A stretch of 64,000 nucleotides of DNA, taken from positions 2,232,001 to 2,296,000 of the forward strand of contig NZ_CP032698.1 in NCBI RefSeq assembly GCF_003627815.1. The letters are read 5' to 3'. Positions 34,514-43,182 of the stretch are shown in pieces. A program made the position numbers and the translations under genes. Positions within the stretch are counted from its first letter, which is position 1; each line of letters opens with the position of its first letter. Under the pieces are notes generated by a model. It had not been told where the DNA came from. It worked only from the letters and a program-made list of their open reading frames with translations, and searched no databases. The stretch comes from Streptomyces hundungensis. Its GTDB lineage: Bacteria > Actinomycetota > Actinomycetes > Streptomycetales > Streptomycetaceae.

Positions 34514-36631
34514 TCACGCGTCGATGCGCGAGCGGTCCAGTGTGGCGGCGGAGCTGGTGATGAACTCCTTGCGAGGCGCCACCTCGTTGCCCATCAGCAG
34601 GTCGAAGACCTGCTCGGAGGCTTCCAGATCACCGATGTTGATCCGGCGCAGGGTACGGAAGCGCGGATCCATCGTGGTCTCCGCGAGCTGGTCGGCATCC
34701 ATCTCACCGAGGCCCTTGTAGCGCTGGATGGTGTCCTTGTAGCGGATGTTCTTGCGCTGGAACTCCAGCAGGGTGCTGCGCAGTTCGTTGTCCGAGTACG
34801 TGTAGACGTACTTGTCCTGGCCCTTCTTGGGCTGGACCAGCTCGATGCGGTGCAGCGGCGGCACCGCCGCGAAGACCCTCCCCGCCTCGACCATCGGACG
34901 CATGTACCGCTGGAACAGCGTCAGCAGCAGGATCCGGATGTGCGCGCCGTCGACATCGGCGTCGACCAGCAGCACGATCTTGCCGTAGCGGGCCGCGTCG
35001 ATGTCGAAGGTGCGACCCGATCCGGCCCCTATGACCTGGATGATCGCGCCGCACTCGGCGTTCTTCAGCATGTCGGAGACCGACGCCTTCTGAACGTTGA
35101 GGATCTTGCCGCGGATCGGGAGCAGGGCCTGGAACTCGGAGTTCCGGGCGAGTTTGGCGGTGCCCAGGGCCGAGTCGCCCTCGACGATGAACAGTTCGCT
35201 GCGCTCCACGTCGTCGCTGCGGCAGTCGGCCAGCTTCGCCGGCAGCGAGGAGGACTCGAGCGCCGTTTTGCGGCGCTGCGCCTCCTTGTGCTGGCGGGCC
35301 GCGATCCGCGTCCGCGCAGCCGCGACGATCTTTTCGAGGACGGCCCTGGCCTGCGCCTTCGCATCCCGCTTGGTGGACGTCAGGAACTCCTTGAGCTCCT
35401 TGGCGACCACATGCGCGACGATCCGGTTGGCCGCCGAGGTGCCCAGAACCTCCTTGGTCTGGCCCTCGAACTGCGGCTCGGCGAGCCGGACCGTGACGAC
35501 CGCGGTGAGGCCTTCGAGGGCGTCGTCCTTGACCACGTCGTCCTCGGCGACCCGCAGCATCTTCGCGGAGCGGAGCACTTCGTTGACGGTCTTGGTGACC
35601 GCCCGCTCGAAGCCGCTGACGTGGGTGCCGCCCTTGGGGGTGGCGATGATGTTCACGAACGACTTGAGGTTGGTGTCGTATCCGGTGCCCCAGCGCAGCG
35701 CGATGTCCACGCCCAGTTCCCGGGTGACCTCGGTCGGCGTCATGTGACCGCGGTCGTCGAGGACCGGCACGGTCTCCTTGAACGTGCCCGACCCCGTGAG
35801 GCGCAGTACGTCGTTGACGGCCTTGTCCTGCGCCAGGTACTCGCAGAACTCGCTGATGCCGCCGTCGAAGCGGAACGTCTCCTCGGTCTTGCCCTCGCCG
35901 TCCAGGCCCCGCTCGTCGCGCACGACGATGGTCAGGCCCGGCACCAGGAACGCGGTCTGGCGGGCCCGCTGGTAGAGCGTCTCCAGGGAGAGCTTGGCGT
36001 CCTTGAGGAAGATCTGGCGGTCGGCCCAGTAGCGGATGCGCGTTCCCGTACGGCCCTTGGGCACGCGCTTGCCCTTGAGCAGCCCGTTGCCCGGGTCGAA
36101 GGGCGCGTCGGGACCCTGTTCGGTGAAGATGCCGGGGACGCCGCGGCGGAAGCTGATCGCGTGGGTGGTGCCCCGGTCCACCTCGACGTCCAGGCGGGCG
36201 GAGAGGGCGTTCACGACGGAGGCGCCCACGCCGTGCAGGCCGCCGGAGGCCGCGTAGGAGCCGCCGCCGAACTTGCCTCCGGCGTGCAGCTTGGTCATCA
36301 CGACCTCGACGCCCGAGAGCCCGGTCTTGGGCTCGACGTCGACGGGGATGCCCCGGCCGTTGTCCCGCACCTCGACGGAGGCGTCGTCGTGCAGGATCAC
36401 CTCGATGTGGTCGCAGTGGCCACCCAGGGCCTCGTCGACGGAGTTGTCGATGATTTCCCAGAGGCAGTGCATCAGGCCGCGGCTGTCCGTGGACCCGATG
36501 TACATGCCGGGTCGCTTACGGACGGCTTCGAGGCCTTCGAGTACGAGCAGATGCCGAGCGGTGTAGTTGGAGCCGTCGCGGTCTGCCCCGCTCAGCAGCG
36601 CAGTGGACGGAACGGACGTCTCGGCGGTCAC
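34514..36631 (-). CDS. parE: DNA topoisomerase IV subunit B (ParE / GyrB-like)
   Basis: The 705-residue protein provides the ATPase and Toprim domains of topoisomerase IV, acting with ParC. The GHKL ATPase motifs are clear: WEIIDNSVDEAL, DNGRGIPVDVE, and the GGLHGVGASVVNALS lid. The Toprim domain has FIVEGDSALG and the metal-binding DADVDGAHIRILLLTLF. The C-terminal QRYKGLGEMDADQL motif is intact. The GTG start at 36631 has GAGGAG upstream. In Streptomyces this gene is often labelled a second gyrB; ParE is the likelier role because of the nearby parC. It stands alone, with its own terminator. Confidence 0.94.
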   Translation of the reverse strand: MTAETSVPSTALLSGADRDGSNYTARHLLVLEGLEAVRKRPGMYIGSTDSRGLMHCLWEIIDNSVDEALGGHCDHIEVILHDDASVEVRDNGRGIPVDVEPKTGLSGVEVVMTKLHAGGKFGGGSYAASGGLHGVGASVVNALSARLDVEVDRGTTHAISFRRGVPGIFTEQGPDAPFDPGNGLLKGKRVPKGRTGTRIRYWADRQIFLKDAKLSLETLYQRARQTAFLVPGLTIVVRDERGLDGEGKTEETFRFDGGISEFCEYLAQDKAVNDVLRLTGSGTFKETVPVLDDRGHMTPTEVTRELGVDIALRWGTGYDTNLKSFVNIIATPKGGTHVSGFERAVTKTVNEVLRSAKMLRVAEDDVVKDDALEGLTAVVTVRLAEPQFEGQTKEVLGTSAANRIVAHVVAKELKEFLTSTKRDAKAQARAVLEKIVAAARTRIAARQHKEAQRRKTALESSSLPAKLADCRSDDVERSELFIVEGDSALGTAKLARNSEFQALLPIRGKILNVQKASVSDMLKNAECGAIIQVIGAGSGRTFDIDAARYGKIVLLVDADVDGAHIRILLLTLFQRYMRPMVEAGRVFAAVPPLHRIELVQPKKGQDKYVYTYSDNELRSTLLEFQRKNIRYKDTIQRYKGLGEMDADQLAETTMDPRFRTLRRINIGDLEASEQVFDLLMGNEVAPRKEFITSSAATLDRSRIDA

Positions 36632-37065
36632 GCAGTTCGCTCCTCGCTGAATTTCAATTGCGCCCCCGGTGGGTAAGGGGTCGGCGTCGGTCGCCGGTCA
36701 GAGGGTACCGAGGCCTGGTAGAGCCGTTGTAACGCCACCCTCGCGAATCCTCATGCTAGTCCAGCGTCGCAAACATGTTCGATCCCCCGCAGGGGTGATG
36801 CGGATGTCACGTTCCCATTCAGGCATGAACCATTTAGGCTCCGGGCACGTCCTCATGAACAACCGGCAACCCCGCCGGGAGGGCCAAACGAGACAAGCAA
36901 CGCGAAACCCGTAAAGCTCCGCAATACGGCTCATTCGCCGCCAACCGGCAGCAGACAGCCACCTTGACCAAGAACTTTCGAGGAAAAGCCACGAGCGGGA
37001 ACGTTTTCGGCCTGGTTGGATGTTGACCCTGGTACGACAGCTCGTCGAGCTAGAGAAGAGGCGAC
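36632..37065. other. 434-bp divergent region, parE / small zinc-finger-like gene
   Basis: It holds promoters for both flanking genes. A 13-bp palindrome AGCTCGTCGAGCT lies at 37039-37051 and a TTGACC at 37023-37028 could be a -35 element for the small gene. An imperfect palindrome CAAACATGTTCG at 36771-36782 resembles, but does not fit, an SOS box. No coding sequence is supported. Confidence 0.55.
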
Positions 37066-37296
37066 GTGACTACTGTTCTGACCCCCGCGAGCCCCCTGAC
37101 GGCCGCCGACCGTTGCGACCGCTGCGGCGCACAGGCCTACCTTCGCGTAGTCCTCACCAGCGGCGGCGAACTGCTCTTCTGCGCTCATCACGGACGCAAG
37201 TTCGAGCCGGAACTGAAGAAGATCGCCGCTGACATACAGGACGAGACGGACCGCCTCACCGCGGTGCCCGAGTCCGCAGGCGACGAGGACCACTGA
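37066..37296 (+). CDS. Small conserved actinobacterial protein (DUF7455-like, putative zinc-binding)
   Basis: The 76-residue protein has the pattern CDRCGAQAYLR ... LLFCAHHGRKFEPEL, giving a likely CxxC...CxxH zinc site in the first half, and an acidic helical second half. Proteins of this form are widespread in Actinobacteria, commonly next to hrdB, parE and similar core genes, but no function is known to me. The GTG start at 37066 follows GAGG. Conserved size and position, with a dedicated terminator, argue that it is a real gene. Confidence 0.88.
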   Translation: MTTVLTPASPLTAADRCDRCGAQAYLRVVLTSGGELLFCAHHGRKFEPELKKIAADIQDETDRLTAVPESAGDEDH

Positions 37297-37338
37297 GACC
37301 TCGGATCCGACGAGCCAGGGCCGGTCCAGGACCGGCGA

Positions 37339-37376
37339 CGGGCGGTCACTCCCCGTGCAGGGGGAGTGACCGCCCG
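37339..37376. terminator. Bidirectional hairpin terminator
   Basis: CGGGCGGTCACTCCCC (37339-37354) pairs perfectly with 37361-37376 around a 6-base loop, between the small plus-strand gene and the converging protease gene. Confidence 0.9.
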
Positions 37377-37411
37377 TTCTCATGTCCGCGTCCGCCGGAC
37401 ACCGCCGACCG

Positions 37412-38233
37412 TCAGCCGGCCGCCACAGCGGTCCACGGCACGGCCGCGACCCGGGTGTAGACGCCCGGGTAATCCGGTAGGGCACAGCCGTTCCCCCAGG
37501 ACACCAGGCCGATGAGTTTCCCTCCGGCCACCAGCGGCCCCCCGCTGTCGCCCTGGCAAGCGTCGTGGCCGCCCTTGGGATCGCCTGCGCACAGCATGGT
37601 GGACGCCTCGTACGGCTCATCCGATTTCGGCGGGTAGGCGCGCTCACAGGACGCGTCGGACAGCACGGTGACCGGGCCCGCGTGCAGGGTCGTCGGGTAG
37701 TTGCCCCTGCCCGAGGTGTCGCCCCAGCCGTAGATCATGGCCCGGGTGCCCGCCTGGTACCCGGGGTCGCCCGCCGCGGCCACCGGGATCGGCGTCGTGG
37801 TGGCGGGCAGCTCGGTGGCCAGGGTCAGCACCGCCAGGTCGCCCGCGTTGGTCGTCGGGTTGTAGCCGGGATTGGTCCGCGCGCTCTTCACGGCGACCTC
37901 CTGGCCCTCGGTGGACCGCAGCTCGGTGCGGCCCACGATCACCTTGAGGTCGGACACCTTGGCCACGTCCATGCCCAGCACCTCGGGGCGCAGACAGTGC
38001 GCCGCCGTCAGCACCTGCGTTGCCGAGACCACCACTCCCCCGCAGAACTGGCCCGCCCGCGTACCTCCGAATCGGGCACGGCTGGACAGCGCCACCACCC
38101 AGGGACTCTCCGAGACCTTGATCTCGTTGCCGCCGATGACGACCTCGTCGGCGGCCGCGGGCGGCGGCGTCGCCAGTGCGGTGACCGCAAGGGCGGCCAC
38201 CCCGGAGGCGGCTCGGGCGATGAAGCGGCGCAT
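37412..38233 (-). CDS. Secreted trypsin-like serine protease (S1A)
   Basis: The 273-residue protein has a signal peptide (to about PAAAD, residue 29) and a short propeptide-like segment ending near VVIGG, the new N-terminus after activation. The catalytic triad is visible: His79 (LTAAHC), Asp132 (NAGDLAVLTL) and Ser230 (GDSGGP). Asp224, six residues before the serine, predicts cleavage after Lys or Arg. Six cysteines allow three disulfides. The ATG at 38233 with GGAG upstream is preferred to a start 33 bp earlier. It lies alone between parE-side genes and hrdB. Confidence 0.95.
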   Translation of the reverse strand: MRRFIARAASGVAALAVTALATPPPAAADEVVIGGNEIKVSESPWVVALSSRARFGGTRAGQFCGGVVVSATQVLTAAHCLRPEVLGMDVAKVSDLKVIVGRTELRSTEGQEVAVKSARTNPGYNPTTNAGDLAVLTLATELPATTTPIPVAAAGDPGYQAGTRAMIYGWGDTSGRGNYPTTLHAGPVTVLSDASCERAYPPKSDEPYEASTMLCAGDPKGGHDACQGDSGGPLVAGGKLIGLVSWGNGCALPDYPGVYTRVAAVPWTAVAAG

Positions 38234-38308
38234 ACGGTCTCCTGACTCTTGGTGACACAGGCACACCCAGCGTCATTCAGCACACCGTCCGCCGCACGCG
38301 CGGACACG

Positions 38309-38349
38309 CGCCAGGGCCCGGCCTCTTGGAAAGAGACCGGGCCCTGGCG
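38309..38349 (-). terminator. Hairpin terminator after hrdB
   Basis: CGCCAGGGCCCGG (38309-38321) pairs with 38337-38349, and an inner CTCTT/AAGAG stem extends the hairpin. It lies 21 bp beyond the hrdB stop. Confidence 0.88.
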
Positions 38350-38370
38350 GACGGGCGGGGCGACCGCGAT

Positions 38371-39924
38371 TTAGTCGAGGTAGTCGCGCAGCACCTGCGA
38401 ACGCGACGGGTGGCGCAGCTTCGACATGGTCTTGGACTCGATCTGGCGGATCCGCTCGCGGGTCACGCCGTAGACCTTGCCGATCTCGTCCAGGGTCTTG
38501 GGCTGGCCGTCGGTGAGGCCGAAGCGCATGGAGACCACGCCCGCCTCACGCTCGGAGAGGGTGTCGAGCACCGAGTGCAGCTGCTCCTGGAGGAGCGTGA
38601 AGCTGACCGCGTCGGCCGGCACGACCGCCTCGGAGTCCTCGATGAGGTCACCGAACTCGCTGTCGCCGTCCTCACCGAGGGGGGTGTGCAGCGAGATCGG
38701 CTCACGGCCGTACTTCTGGACCTCGATGACCTTCTCGGGGGTCATGTCGAGTTCCTTGGCCAGCTCCTCCGGGGTGGGCTCGCGGCCCAGGTCCTGGAGC
38801 ATCTGGCGCTGGACGCGCGCCAGCTTGTTGATGACCTCGACCATGTGCACCGGGATACGGATGGTGCGGGCCTGGTCGGCCATGGCGCGGGTGATGGCCT
38901 GACGGATCCACCAGGTGGCGTACGTGGAGAACTTGTAGCCCTTGGTGTAGTCGAACTTCTCGACCGCGCGGATCAGACCGAGGTTGCCCTCCTGGATGAG
39001 GTCCAGGAAGAGCATGCCGCGGCCGGTGTAGCGCTTGGCCAGCGAGACCACCAGACGGAGGTTGGCCTCCAGGAGGTGGTTCTTGGCGCGGCGGCCGTCC
39101 TCGGCGATGATCTCCAGCTCGCGCTTGAGCTTCGGCGCCAGCTTGTCCGCGTTCGCCAGCTTGTCCTCGGCGAACAGGCCGGCCTCGATGCGCTTGGCGA
39201 GCTCGACCTCCTGCTCGGCGTTGAGCAGCGGGACCTTGCCGATCTGCTTCAGGTAGTCCTTGACCGGGTCGGCGGTGGCGCCGGCGACGGCGACCTGCTG
39301 GGCCGGCGCGTCGTCCTCGTCCTCGTCGGACAGGACGAAGCCCTTGCTCTCGCCCTCGGGCTCCTCGTCGTCGCCCTTGCCGGGGGCGGCGTCCTCGAGG
39401 AGCTCCTCGCCCTCGGCGGCCTCGTCCTCGTCGCCCTTCTTGGCGGCGGTCTTCTTCGCCGCGGTCTTCTTGGCCACCGTCTTCTTGGCGGCGGTCTTCT
39501 TCACGGCCGCCTTCTTGGCGACGGCCTTCTTGGGGGCGTCCTCGGCCTCGTCGGCCGGCACGTCCACGTCCTCGGCCGGGGCCGCGGAGGCGGCGACGGT
39601 CCTGGTGGTGGTCACGGTCGTCTTGGCCGCGACCGTCTTGGTGGCGGTGCGCTTCGCCGGGCTCTTCGCTGCGACGCTCTTACGGGTGCGCTTCGGTGAT
39701 TCCGCGGCACTGACCATCAGCGTCACACCCTCTTCCTCGAGGATCTGGTTGAGGCTGCGCAGAACATTCTTCCACTGGGTCGGCGGAATCTGGTCGGCTT
39801 CGAAGGCCCGACGCACGTCGTCGCCGGCGATCTGTCCATCAGCCTTTCCTCGCTCGATGAGCGCCATCACAGACTCGGACTCGGCGATCTCCGGCGGGAG
39901 CGTACGGGATGTGCTGGCCGACAC
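38371..39924 (-). CDS. hrdB: Principal RNA polymerase sigma factor HrdB
   Basis: The 517-residue primary sigma factor has a sigma-70 region 1.1-like N-terminus, a long Lys/Ala/Thr/Glu linker (about 75-210) containing [11 protein letters not shown] histone-like repeats, region 1.2 ([17 protein letters not shown]), region 2 ([32 protein letters not shown]), region 3 and region 4 ([20 protein letters not shown]) ending in LRDYLD. The core is nearly the same as S. coelicolor HrdB as I remember it; the linker differs. GTG 39924 (VSASTSRTL) with AGAGG upstream is preferred to TTG 39930. It is next to whiH, as in other Streptomyces. Confidence 0.98.
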   Translation of the reverse strand: MSASTSRTLPPEIAESESVMALIERGKADGQIAGDDVRRAFEADQIPPTQWKNVLRSLNQILEEEGVTLMVSAAESPKRTRKSVAAKSPAKRTATKTVAAKTTVTTTRTVAASAAPAEDVDVPADEAEDAPKKAVAKKAAVKKTAAKKTVAKKTAAKKTAAKKGDEDEAAEGEELLEDAAPGKGDDEEPEGESKGFVLSDEDEDDAPAQQVAVAGATADPVKDYLKQIGKVPLLNAEQEVELAKRIEAGLFAEDKLANADKLAPKLKRELEIIAEDGRRAKNHLLEANLRLVVSLAKRYTGRGMLFLDLIQEGNLGLIRAVEKFDYTKGYKFSTYATWWIRQAITRAMADQARTIRIPVHMVEVINKLARVQRQMLQDLGREPTPEELAKELDMTPEKVIEVQKYGREPISLHTPLGEDGDSEFGDLIEDSEAVVPADAVSFTLLQEQLHSVLDTLSEREAGVVSMRFGLTDGQPKTLDEIGKVYGVTRERIRQIESKTMSKLRHPSRSQVLRDYLD

Positions 39925-40255
39925 GAACAACCTCTCGAAACGATGGAAAACGGCTTCCGGCCCCGCCCAGGATCGGGCCGGAGCCGACGACCACCGGCTG
40001 GGGATGTGCCGGGGGCGCGGGCTGAACCTCGGAGCTGCACAGCGCCACGTATGGCGGCTGTATTCCCTCCTCGGCTGTTACCTCTTAAGTCATCGCCTGG
40101 TTCCGAGGAGTGTTACGCGCAATCTTCGTGGCCCGAGTCACACCCCAAAGGCGACCAAGGGCCCACAAGGGACAGATACCCCGTATGCGGCGCCGTATGG
40201 GGGTGCGCCGGACCCCCGTGAGATCCGGCGGCACGACCCGGCGGCTGGGCTGTTG
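39925..40255. other. 331-bp hrdB leader and promoter region
   Basis: The gap between hrdB and the stop of whiH holds the hrdB leader and promoters. Besides the SigR-like element I see no terminator hairpin of high quality for whiH and no coding sequence that deserves a call. Confidence 0.5.
40041..40066 (-). promoter_or_regulatory. Candidate SigR-type promoter of hrdB
   Basis: On the minus strand GGAAT (40066-40062) and GCT (40043-40041) are separated by exactly 18 bp, close to the SigR pattern GGAAT-N18-GTT. One hrdB promoter in S. coelicolor is known to be SigR-dependent (thiol stress). The -10 differs from consensus at one base. It lies about 120 bp before the start codon. Confidence 0.45.
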
Positions 40256-41140
40256 TCAGTGCTCGCGCGGGGCGGGGACGACCCGCTCCACCTCGGGGTG
40301 GACGGTGAGCAGTTGACGTACGGCCGTCTCGGCGGCGATGGGGTCGCCGTTGGCGAGCGCGTCGACGATCCGCCCGTGGTGCGCGAGGGAGCCCTCCGAG
40401 GGGCGGTCACAGCCGGTGACCGGTGAGCCGGAGACCTGGAGCGCGGACGAGACGATGCCGGAGAGGTGCTCCAGCATCCGGTTGCCGGCGAGCTGGATCA
40501 GCAGGGAGTGGAACTCGGCGTCGGCCCGCGAGAAGGTGATCGAGTCGCCCTGGGTGAGGGCGTGGCCCATGATTTCCACCATGTCGGCGAGGCGCTGCTG
40601 AATGTCCTCGCGGCCGTGACCGGCGGCCAGTCGGGCGGCCAGCGGCTCGATGGTCCAGCGCAGCTCGGCCAGCTCGCGGCGCTGGTCCTCACGCTGGGGG
40701 CCGAAGGCGCGCCACTCAATGATGTCCGGGTCCAGCAGGTTCCAGTCGCTGACCGGGCGGACCCGAGTGCCGACGTTGGGCCGGGCGCTGACCAGACCCT
40801 TGGCCTCGAGCACGCGCAGGGACTCACGGACCACCGTGCGGGAGACCTCGAAGCGCTGGCCGATCTCCTCGGGCACCAGCGGACGGTCCGATCCGAGGTC
40901 GCCGGAGACGATCATCTGACCGAGCTGCTGGACGAGTTGGCCGTGCAGACCGCGGCCGCGACTGCCCGCCGCACGCCGTCCTACCCGGCCGAGTTCCGCG
41001 TCGCCGTTGTCCCACGAGGGGGCGCCGATCCGGCCGGCCGGGCGCGCCTCCCCGTAGGCGTAGCGGTCGAGTTCGCCCTGGGCCGAGAGGCCGGTGTCGG
41101 CGGTGCGGGCGGTCATCATGGTGTGCGCAAGGGTGCTCAT
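40256..41140 (-). CDS. whiH: GntR/FadR-family sporulation regulator WhiH
   Basis: The 294-residue protein has an unstructured N-terminus (about 1-60), a GntR winged helix (about 65-135: IVSGDLGSDRPLVPEEIGQRFEVSRTVVRESLRVLEAKG) and an FCD domain (about 145-285) with the His/Asp metal site residues. Its position directly behind hrdB and its sequence match WhiH of S. coelicolor, needed for septation of aerial hyphae, expressed from a SigWhiG promoter and negatively autoregulated. The start was set at MSTLAHTMM (41140). A SigWhiG-like -10 and a GGTGATCACC palindrome lie upstream. Confidence 0.9.
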   Translation of the reverse strand: MSTLAHTMMTARTADTGLSAQGELDRYAYGEARPAGRIGAPSWDNGDAELGRVGRRAAGSRGRGLHGQLVQQLGQMIVSGDLGSDRPLVPEEIGQRFEVSRTVVRESLRVLEAKGLVSARPNVGTRVRPVSDWNLLDPDIIEWRAFGPQREDQRRELAELRWTIEPLAARLAAGHGREDIQQRLADMVEIMGHALTQGDSITFSRADAEFHSLLIQLAGNRMLEHLSGIVSSALQVSGSPVTGCDRPSEGSLAHHGRIVDALANGDPIAAETAVRQLLTVHPEVERVVPAPREH

Positions 41141-41201
41141 GCACCCTTTGTCGGCGGGACTCCGGCACCCCTTGAGGTCTTTGGTGAAAAGCACACGAAA
41201 G

Positions 41202-41211
41202 GGTGATCACC
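41202..41211. promoter_or_regulatory. Palindrome in the whiH leader, candidate WhiH operator
   Basis: GGTGATCACC is a perfect 10-bp palindrome 62 bp upstream of the whiH start and just behind the proposed transcript start. WhiH is known to act on its own promoter in S. coelicolor, so this is a reasonable operator candidate. Confidence 0.45.
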
Positions 41212-41232
41212 GCCATCCCCGCAATTGACGCT

Positions 41233-41259
41233 TTATCGGAAAGAAGCGGGCATTCCCAA
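41233..41259 (-). promoter_or_regulatory. Candidate SigWhiG promoter of whiH
   Basis: On the minus strand TCCGATAA (41240-41233) matches the SigWhiG -10 element GCCGATAA at 7 of 8 bases. A spacer of 15 bp upstream gives TTGG, which is a poor match to the expected TAAA, so the -35 is weak or misplaced. Confidence 0.4.
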
Positions 41260-41300
41260 GGGAGTTGCGGACAGGACCCCTCTCGCGGGTCGCCGTCGGC

Positions 41301-43025
41301 TCACCAACGGGCCCTCGCACGCAGCCCCGTGACGAGATAGGCGCAGATCAGAACGGTGAGCGAGAGGGCGAGCGCGGCTCCGACGGGCTCGGCCACCAGG
41401 TGCAGAACGGCGATGAGCCAGTGGTCGAGCGCGTGCGGCCACCGCACCCACGCCAGGTCGCGCAGCCGGTCGGGGAGACCCGCGACGGAACGCACCGAAC
41501 GCCCGTCCACGGCCTTCTTCAGAAGCGGTACGACGACCACGGGCACGGCGAGCACCGCCGCGAGACCCGCGGTGGTGGCCCGGAAGATCCCGGCGGCGAG
41601 CAGCCCGGCCCAGGCGCAGCCGACGGTGAGACCGGCCCAGCCCGCGCTCAGGCCGAGCCATTCCTGCGGCTGCCCCGTGACGCCGGCGCCGTAGACCAGG
41701 CGCAGGGCCTCGTAGTCGACGGCGACCGCGAGGGCGGCGATCACCAGGGCCGCGGCGGCGGTCACGACGAGTTTGGCGCCGAGCAGTCCGAGCCGGCGCG
41801 GGACGGTGCCGCGGTCGGCGGCGAGCGCCGGGTAGCGGTATTCGTCGCCGAAGGCGAGGGCGCCGAACAGGCCCGCGCCGAGCGCCGCCGGCGGAAGCGG
41901 CAGCAGGCCGGGCCAGGCGGCGAGGAGACGGGGCTGCGGGGTGTGCCCGGACCGCGCGAGCAGCACGGCCAGGAACGACGACAGGGCCAGAACTCCCGCC
42001 GCCAGAAGGAAAGTTGTCCGTACGCCGAGGAACCTGCGCAGTTCGTAGCGCAGGGGGCGCAGCGGGGCCCGGGTCGGGCGGCGGGTGAGAGGTGGCGGGT
42101 GGGAACCCGGGGGCGGGCTCGTCCGTTCCTGGGGTGGGACGGTGACGCTCGGGCCGGTGTCGCCGATCTCGTCGGCGAGTTGGTGCAGCAGTACGCCGTT
42201 GCGGAAAGCGGTCTCCCCGATCTCCGCGCAGCTACTGCCGTACACGGACAGGTGGTTTCCGTCCTCGGCGACCACTTCGACGGAGCGGTGGGCGGCGCGC
42301 GCCTCGCGGCTGACCAGGGCGCCGAGGCGGGCGGCGTGCGGGGTGACGACGGCGACGCGCGGCCGCAGCCGGGTGCGGGCGAACTCGCCGGCGTCCTGGT
42401 CGGCGACGAGACGTCCGCCGTCGATGGTGACCACCCGGTCGGCGAGCCGGGCGGCCTCCTTGGGGTCGGCGAACGTGCACAGGACGGTGCCGCCGTGCTC
42501 CGCGTGGCCGCGCAGCAGTCCGTGGAGCCAGGCGTTCTCGCGGGGCGAGAGGCCTTCCGCGGGCTCGTCGAGGAGGAGGGTGTGCGGGTCGCCGAGCAGG
42601 GCGGCGGCGAGGCCGAGGCGGCGGTCCATGCCGAGCGAGAGCGTGCCGAGGCGCTGATCGGCGAGGCCGGAGAGGCCGACGACTTCGAGCATCTCCTCCG
42701 CACGCGAGACCGGGACTCCGGCGACCGCGCACATCAGCTTGAGCTGTCCCCGTACGGTACGGGCCGGGTGGCCGGGCACATCGCCGAGGAGGGTGCCCAC
42801 CTCGTGGGCGGGGTGGGCGAGTTCGTGCAGCGGGCGGCCACGGAAGTAGGTCACGCCTCGGCCGGGTTCGAGTTCCAGCATCAGGCGCAGGGCCGTCGTA
42901 CGACCCGATCCGGGAGCGCCGAGCAGGGCGGTGAGCTGCCCGGGTCTCGCCTCGAAGGTGAGGTCGTCCACGGCGGGCGGAAGGTCTCGGCGGGGGGCGC
43001 TGGTCAATCCGATTGCCTGGAGCAT
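41301..43025 (-). CDS. ABC transporter with ATPase and membrane domain fused in one protein
   Basis: The 574-residue protein has an N-terminal ABC ATPase (about 1-215) with a Walker A-like motif GAPGSGRTT in which Arg42 replaces the near-invariant Lys, a signature-like LSLGMDRR and a Walker B LLLDEPAEG. After a Pro-rich linker (about 270-300) a membrane part with about six spans follows (TTFLLAAGVLALSSFLAVLL to the C-terminal LTVLICAYLVTGL). ATPase-first fusions with an exporter-like membrane domain occur beside whiH in streptomycetes. The Lys-to-Arg change would be expected to weaken ATP hydrolysis. Cargo unknown. The ATG at 43025 follows GAGAGAAG. Confidence 0.82.
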   Translation of the reverse strand: MLQAIGLTSAPRRDLPPAVDDLTFEARPGQLTALLGAPGSGRTTALRLMLELEPGRGVTYFRGRPLHELAHPAHEVGTLLGDVPGHPARTVRGQLKLMCAVAGVPVSRAEEMLEVVGLSGLADQRLGTLSLGMDRRLGLAAALLGDPHTLLLDEPAEGLSPRENAWLHGLLRGHAEHGGTVLCTFADPKEAARLADRVVTIDGGRLVADQDAGEFARTRLRPRVAVVTPHAARLGALVSREARAAHRSVEVVAEDGNHLSVYGSSCAEIGETAFRNGVLLHQLADEIGDTGPSVTVPPQERTSPPPGSHPPPLTRRPTRAPLRPLRYELRRFLGVRTTFLLAAGVLALSSFLAVLLARSGHTPQPRLLAAWPGLLPLPPAALGAGLFGALAFGDEYRYPALAADRGTVPRRLGLLGAKLVVTAAAALVIAALAVAVDYEALRLVYGAGVTGQPQEWLGLSAGWAGLTVGCAWAGLLAAGIFRATTAGLAAVLAVPVVVVPLLKKAVDGRSVRSVAGLPDRLRDLAWVRWPHALDHWLIAVLHLVAEPVGAALALSLTVLICAYLVTGLRARARW

Positions 43026-43182
43026 CGCTTCTCTCGCGGTAGGTGAGACCGCTCGGCGGCTGGGCGGGTACCGCAGCAAGATAACGCGACATTTAGGACT
43101 TTTGGCGCAGCGGGGAGGTGAGGTGTGCCGGGGTGTCAGGCCTTGGGGGTGGCGGACGCACGCCCGTGTGCCTTCTGCCGTG

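Noticed and set aside
36771..36782. CAAACATGTTCG as an SOS box for parE
   Set aside because: The spacing between half-sites is 2 bp, not 4 bp as in the lexA site, and topoisomerase IV is not a usual SOS gene.
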